Positions 60,742-64,000 of a DNA stretch of 64,000 nucleotides are shown here, in pieces. The stretch spans positions 62,001 through 126,000 of the forward strand of contig NZ_MSJP01000067.1 of assembly GCF_014596525.1 (NCBI RefSeq), read 5' to 3'. The position numbers and the translations under genes are program-made. This DNA is from Streptomyces sp. CBMA291. Its GTDB lineage: Bacteria > Actinomycetota > Actinomycetes > Streptomycetales > Streptomycetaceae. The first letter of the stretch is position 1, and each line of letters begins with the position of its first letter. The notes below the pieces were generated by a model. It was given only the letters and a program-made list of their open reading frames with translations. It did not search any database and had not been told where the DNA came from.

Positions 60742-62004
60742 ATGTCCGCAACCGCTCGTGTCACCGACACCGACGAACCGCCCGTGCGCAAGCTCTACCG
60801 GAGCGCCGACGGGCGGTGGCTCGGCGGTGTCGCGCGCGGTCTCGCCGGACACCTCGGCCTGCCGGTCGTCTGGGTTCGGATGGCCTTCCTGCTCCTCTCC
60901 TTCATGGACGGCCTCGGCTTCCTGCTCTACGCGGCCTTCTGGATCGTGGTCCCGCTGGGCGTGGGCGGCCGGACCACTCCCCGCCCCGTCTTCGAGACCA
61001 CGGCGGACGGGCGCCTCAGACTGCGCAAGCCCGAGCGGGGGCAGATCTTCGCCCTCATAGCGCTCGCGATAGCCGCCGCGGCCGTCATCGGGAACATCAA
61101 GGTCGACAACGAGACCGGACGCTACGTCTGGCCCATCATCCTCATCGGCGTCGGTCTCGCCATGGTCTGGCGTCAGGCGGACAACGCACGACGGGCCAGC
61201 TGGACGGAGGGCGGGCGGGACAGCCGGGCCTTCCACTTCGCCCGGGGGCTCGTCGGCGTCGCCCTGGTCGGCACCGGTCTTGCGGTCTTCGTCGTGGTCC
61301 GAGGTTCGGTCGCCCAGCTCGGGACGGCGCTCACGGCCGCCGTCGCGGTCCTCACCGGCATAGCACTGCTCGCCGGCCCCTGGCTGGTCCGGATGTCCCA
61401 GGACCTGACGGAGGAGCGGACCATGCGCATCAGGGCGCAGGAGCGGGCCGAGGTCGCGGCCCATGTCCACGACTCGGTGCTCCACACCCTCACTCTGATC
61501 CAGCGCAACGCCGAGGACGCGGGGGAGGTGCGGCGCCTCGCCCGAGCCCAGGAGCGGGAGCTGCGGAACTGGCTCTACAAGCCCGAGGGCACCGGCAAGG
61601 ACGAGGAGCCCGAGACCCTCGCCGAGGCGGTGAAGAGAGCCGCGGCCGAGGTGGAGGACAAGCACGGGGTGCCGCTGGAGGTCGTCGTCGTGGGCGACTG
61701 TCCGCTCGACGACGGGCTGGTGGCGCAGATGCAGGCCGCGCGCGAGGCGATGGTGAATGCCGCCAAGTACGGTGGCGAGGGCGGGCCAGTCCAGGTGTAC
61801 GCCGAGGTGGAGGGCCGTATGGTCTTCGTCTCGGTACGGGACCGGGGGCCGGGTTTCGATCTGGACGCGGTGCCCGAGGACAGGATGGGCGTACGAGAAT
61901 CGATCATCGGCCGGATGCAGCGCAACGGCGGTTCGGCCCGGTTGAGATCGGTGCCGGGCGGGGGCACCGAAGTGGAGCTTGAGATGGAGAGGGCGGACGG
62001 ATGA
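60742..62004 (+). CDS. PspC-domain sensor histidine kinase (LiaS-like)
   Basis: 420 residues. An N-terminal PspC domain (RKLYRSADGRWLGGVARGLAGHLGLP) is followed by about four membrane helices, a dimerisation helix with HVHDSVLHTLTLIQRNA (His phosphosite within HD), and an HATPase domain (AREAMVNAAKYGGEGGPVQVYAEVEGRMVFVSVRDRGPGFD, then GVRESIIGRMQRNGGSARLRSVPGGGTEVELEM). ATG 60742; it overlaps the response-regulator gene (ATGA, 62001-62004). Confidence 0.92.
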   Translation: MSATARVTDTDEPPVRKLYRSADGRWLGGVARGLAGHLGLPVVWVRMAFLLLSFMDGLGFLLYAAFWIVVPLGVGGRTTPRPVFETTADGRLRLRKPERGQIFALIALAIAAAAVIGNIKVDNETGRYVWPIILIGVGLAMVWRQADNARRASWTEGGRDSRAFHFARGLVGVALVGTGLAVFVVVRGSVAQLGTALTAAVAVLTGIALLAGPWLVRMSQDLTEERTMRIRAQERAEVAAHVHDSVLHTLTLIQRNAEDAGEVRRLARAQERELRNWLYKPEGTGKDEEPETLAEAVKRAAAEVEDKHGVPLEVVVVGDCPLDDGLVAQMQAAREAMVNAAKYGGEGGPVQVYAEVEGRMVFVSVRDRGPGFDLDAVPEDRMGVRESIIGRMQRNGGSARLRSVPGGGTEVELEMERADG

Positions 62005-62762
62005 GCGACGAGACCGGGGCAGTGAGCGGGGCCGACACGGAGGCGGCGGGCGCGGAGGCGGCCGACGCGGAAGCCGAGGGTGCGGGGAAGGCGGGTGTGG
62101 ACCGCCGGGTGCGGGTGGTGCTCGTCGACGACCACCGGATGTTCCGTACCGGGGTGCAGGCGGAGATCGGCCGTACCGACATCACCGGTGTCGAAGTGGT
62201 CGGCGAGGCCGCCGATGTCGATCAGGCGGTCACCGTGATCACGGCGACCCGGCCCGAGGTCGTCCTGCTCGATGTGCACCTGCCGGGCGGCGGCGGTGTC
62301 GAGGTGCTGCGGCGCTGCGCGAGCCTGATGGGAGCGACGGAGGACCCGGTTCGCTTCCTGGCGCTGTCGGTGTCGGACGCGGCCGAGGACGTGATCGGGG
62401 TGATCAGGGGTGGTGCCCGCGGCTACGTCACGAAGACCATCACCGGCACCGATCTGGTCGACTCGATCTTCCGGGTCCAGGAGGGCGACGCCGTGTTCTC
62501 GCCCCGGCTCGCCGGCTTCGTCCTGGACGCCTTCGCGTCGACGGACGCGCCGCCGGTGGACGAGGACATGGACCGGCTCACGCAGCGGGAGCGGGAGGTA
62601 CTGCGGCTGATCGCCCGGGGGTACGCGTACAAGGAGATCGCCAAGCAGCTGTACATCTCGGTGAAGACGGTCGAATCGCATGTCTCGGCGGTGCTGCGCA
62701 AGCTTCAGCTGTCCAACCGGCATGAGCTGACCCGTTGGGCCACCGCCCGCCGCCTGGTCTGA
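62001..62762 (+). CDS. LuxR-family response regulator (LiaR-like)
   Basis: 253 residues. An Ala/Glu-rich N-terminal extension (~35 residues) precedes a receiver domain (VRVVLVDDHRMFRTGVQAEI; Asp91 in VVLLDVHLPG) and a LuxR helix-turn-helix (LTQREREVLRLIARGYAYKEIAKQLYISVKTVESHVSAVLRKL). ATG overlaps the kinase stop, so the two are co-translated partners. Confidence 0.93.
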   Translation: MSDETGAVSGADTEAAGAEAADAEAEGAGKAGVDRRVRVVLVDDHRMFRTGVQAEIGRTDITGVEVVGEAADVDQAVTVITATRPEVVLLDVHLPGGGGVEVLRRCASLMGATEDPVRFLALSVSDAAEDVIGVIRGGARGYVTKTITGTDLVDSIFRVQEGDAVFSPRLAGFVLDAFASTDAPPVDEDMDRLTQREREVLRLIARGYAYKEIAKQLYISVKTVESHVSAVLRKLQLSNRHELTRWATARRLV

Positions 62763-62986
62763 TCCTCTCCGGCCGCCGGTCCGGCCACCGGGCCCAGACC
62801 CTGCCGGACCGGTGCCGACTGAACCCCGGCTCGACTGAACCCCGGCCCGGCCGAGCCCAGGCCCGCCGGGGTCCTGGAAGGACTGGCCCCCGACCCGACC
62901 CGGCCCCCGCCCGGCCAAGTCGGGACACCAGGCGAGACAGGTGAGACGGGGGGAGGCGGGGGAGACGGGAAAGTCAGGGGAGGGCG

Positions 62987-63940
62987 TTAGGCCACTCGGG
63001 TGGCTCCTGCGAAGGGCATGTCGGTGATGGGGGCGATGCGTACCGGGGTGCCGGGGCGGGGGGCGTGGATCATCCGGTCGTTGCCGATGTAGAGGCCGAC
63101 GTGGCTGATGCCGGAGTAGAAGAAGACCAGGTCACCAGGGGCGAGTTCGAAGAGGGGGACGCGGCGGCCCGCGTTGATCTGGGAGTACGTGGTGCGGGGG
63201 AGGGAGACACCGGCGGAGCGCCAGGCGGCACGGGTGAGGCCGGAGCAGTCGTAGGCCGAGGGGCCCGTGGCGCCCCAGACGTACGGCTTGCCGAGTTGGG
63301 CGTAGGCGAAGGCGATGGCTTGGGCGGCGCGCTCGTTCGGGGCGGGCACGGGGAGGTGGCCGTCGCCTCGGGAGGGACCGGCTCCCACCGTTCCGGTGGA
63401 GGTACCGGTCGGGGAGGACCGGGTGCCGAGGGGGCTGGCCTCGGTGGGCTCGTAGCGGGCCCGTTCCTCGGCGGCCAGTCGGTCGAGCAGGGTGCGGGCC
63501 TCGGTGAGCTTGCCGAGGGCGAGGGCTTTCCGGTGCTGTGGTTCCATCTCGTCCCGGCGCGGTGCGGTGAGGTGCTGTGTCGACTCGGTGCGGAGTCGTC
63601 GGATCGTGGCCGGTTCGCGCTGGACGGCGCGGACGGCGGTGGCCTGGGGTGCGTCCGCTCTCTCGGCGAGGGCGGCGCGTTCCGGTAGGCCGTCGGGGTG
63701 GACCGTGAGGGCCTGCCGTACGGCAGGGGCGAGCCGCAGGTACGGGGCGGCGGCCAGGGCGGGGCACCGGGACCGCGGCCCGGCCGGGGCAGGGTGTCGA
63801 GACCGGCGTGCCTCGTCGGGGTGCCGGGTCCCGCAGGTGGCTTCGGCGCGCAGCCGGTCCGAGGCGGCGCGGGTGGCGGGGGCGGGGGGTGTGGCGGATG
63901 TGTCGAGCGGGGACCGTCGGGTTGGTCGGTGCGCTGCCAC
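62987..63940 (-). CDS. NlpC/P60-family cell-wall peptidase with eroded N-terminus
   Basis: 317 residues. The C-terminal NlpC/P60 domain is intact: AIAFAYAQLGKPYVWGATGPSAYDCSGLTRAAW (catalytic Cys), ISHVGLYIGNDRMIHAP (catalytic His). Upstream helical sequence (ERAALAERADAPQATAVRAV, KLTEARTLLDRLAAEERARYEP) matches the coiled-coil half usual in such Streptomyces enzymes. However the first ~70 residues are Arg/Pro-rich without the expected signal peptide. Either export is lost, another start is used, or the N-terminus has decayed. GTG 63940 follows AGGTGACC. No neighbour in an operon is visible. Confidence 0.82.
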   Translation of the reverse strand: MAAHRPTRRSPLDTSATPPAPATRAASDRLRAEATCGTRHPDEARRSRHPAPAGPRSRCPALAAAPYLRLAPAVRQALTVHPDGLPERAALAERADAPQATAVRAVQREPATIRRLRTESTQHLTAPRRDEMEPQHRKALALGKLTEARTLLDRLAAEERARYEPTEASPLGTRSSPTGTSTGTVGAGPSRGDGHLPVPAPNERAAQAIAFAYAQLGKPYVWGATGPSAYDCSGLTRAAWRSAGVSLPRTTYSQINAGRRVPLFELAPGDLVFFYSGISHVGLYIGNDRMIHAPRPGTPVRIAPITDMPFAGATRVA

Positions 63941-64000
63941 GGGGGAAGGTCACCTGCTCTGGCCGGGAGTGGGGACGGGGCGGGACTGGGACCGGTGGTG

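Overview
The window is high-GC actinobacterial chromosome, almost certainly Streptomyces. The evidence is strong third-position GC bias, frequent GTG starts and overlapping stop/start pairs, a CIRCE-controlled groES-groEL1 operon, and the developmental gene pair whiD/bldM with a textbook sigma-BldN promoter beside a ShbA-like sigma factor and guaB. Gene order from groES to guaA looks like conserved Streptomyces core. Several accessory pieces are inserted into it.

Layout. 1-4270: end of an alpha/beta hydrolase, then the tRNA t6A set tsaE, tsaB, rimI, tsaD. 4370-12770: two related polysaccharide deacetylase lipoproteins, a DGPF protein with its ECF42-type sigma factor, an IS5-family element carrying a DUF6924 passenger gene, a membrane protein, and a THUMP-like methyltransferase. 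12800-15120: groES-groEL1. 15260-18790: a large STAND-type NTPase with a helical-repeat sensor. 18727-26338: a sugar regulon (2-hydroxyacid dehydrogenase, ABC permeases, solute-binding protein, DeoR-LacI hybrid regulator, DUF2264 protein) with two copies of the same operator. 26364-28930: SDR, MOSC protein and a probably leaderless LysR gene.

29122-34370: whiD and bldM (divergent), shbA-like sigma gene, guaB and guaB3, tying sporulation control to housekeeping transcription and GMP synthesis. 34375-50385: a nucleotide-sugar dehydrogenase paralogue lacking its catalytic Cys, glpD, three membrane Ser/Thr kinase genes (the middle one a pseudokinase with about 500 residues inserted), an NAD(P)-dependent aldehyde dehydrogenase and a GMC oxidoreductase. 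51087-53360: chorismate mutase preceded by a leader peptide and terminator that look like an attenuator, divergent from guaA. 53947-55380: a decayed IS110 element. 55678-64000: class II aldolase, membrane proteins, a DoxX protein with a collagen-like N-terminus, a LiaFSR-like PspC/histidine kinase/response regulator set, and an NlpC/P60 gene with an eroded N-terminus.

Most promising for novelty: the STAND NTPase (possible anti-phage or stress sensor), the passenger-bearing IS that rewrote the tail of a sigma factor, the split pseudokinase, the aromatic attenuator of chorismate mutase, and the two enzyme-like genes (L,D-transpeptidase-like, UDP-sugar dehydrogenase-like) that have lost catalytic residues. 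All identities are from reading the sequence; no database search was run.
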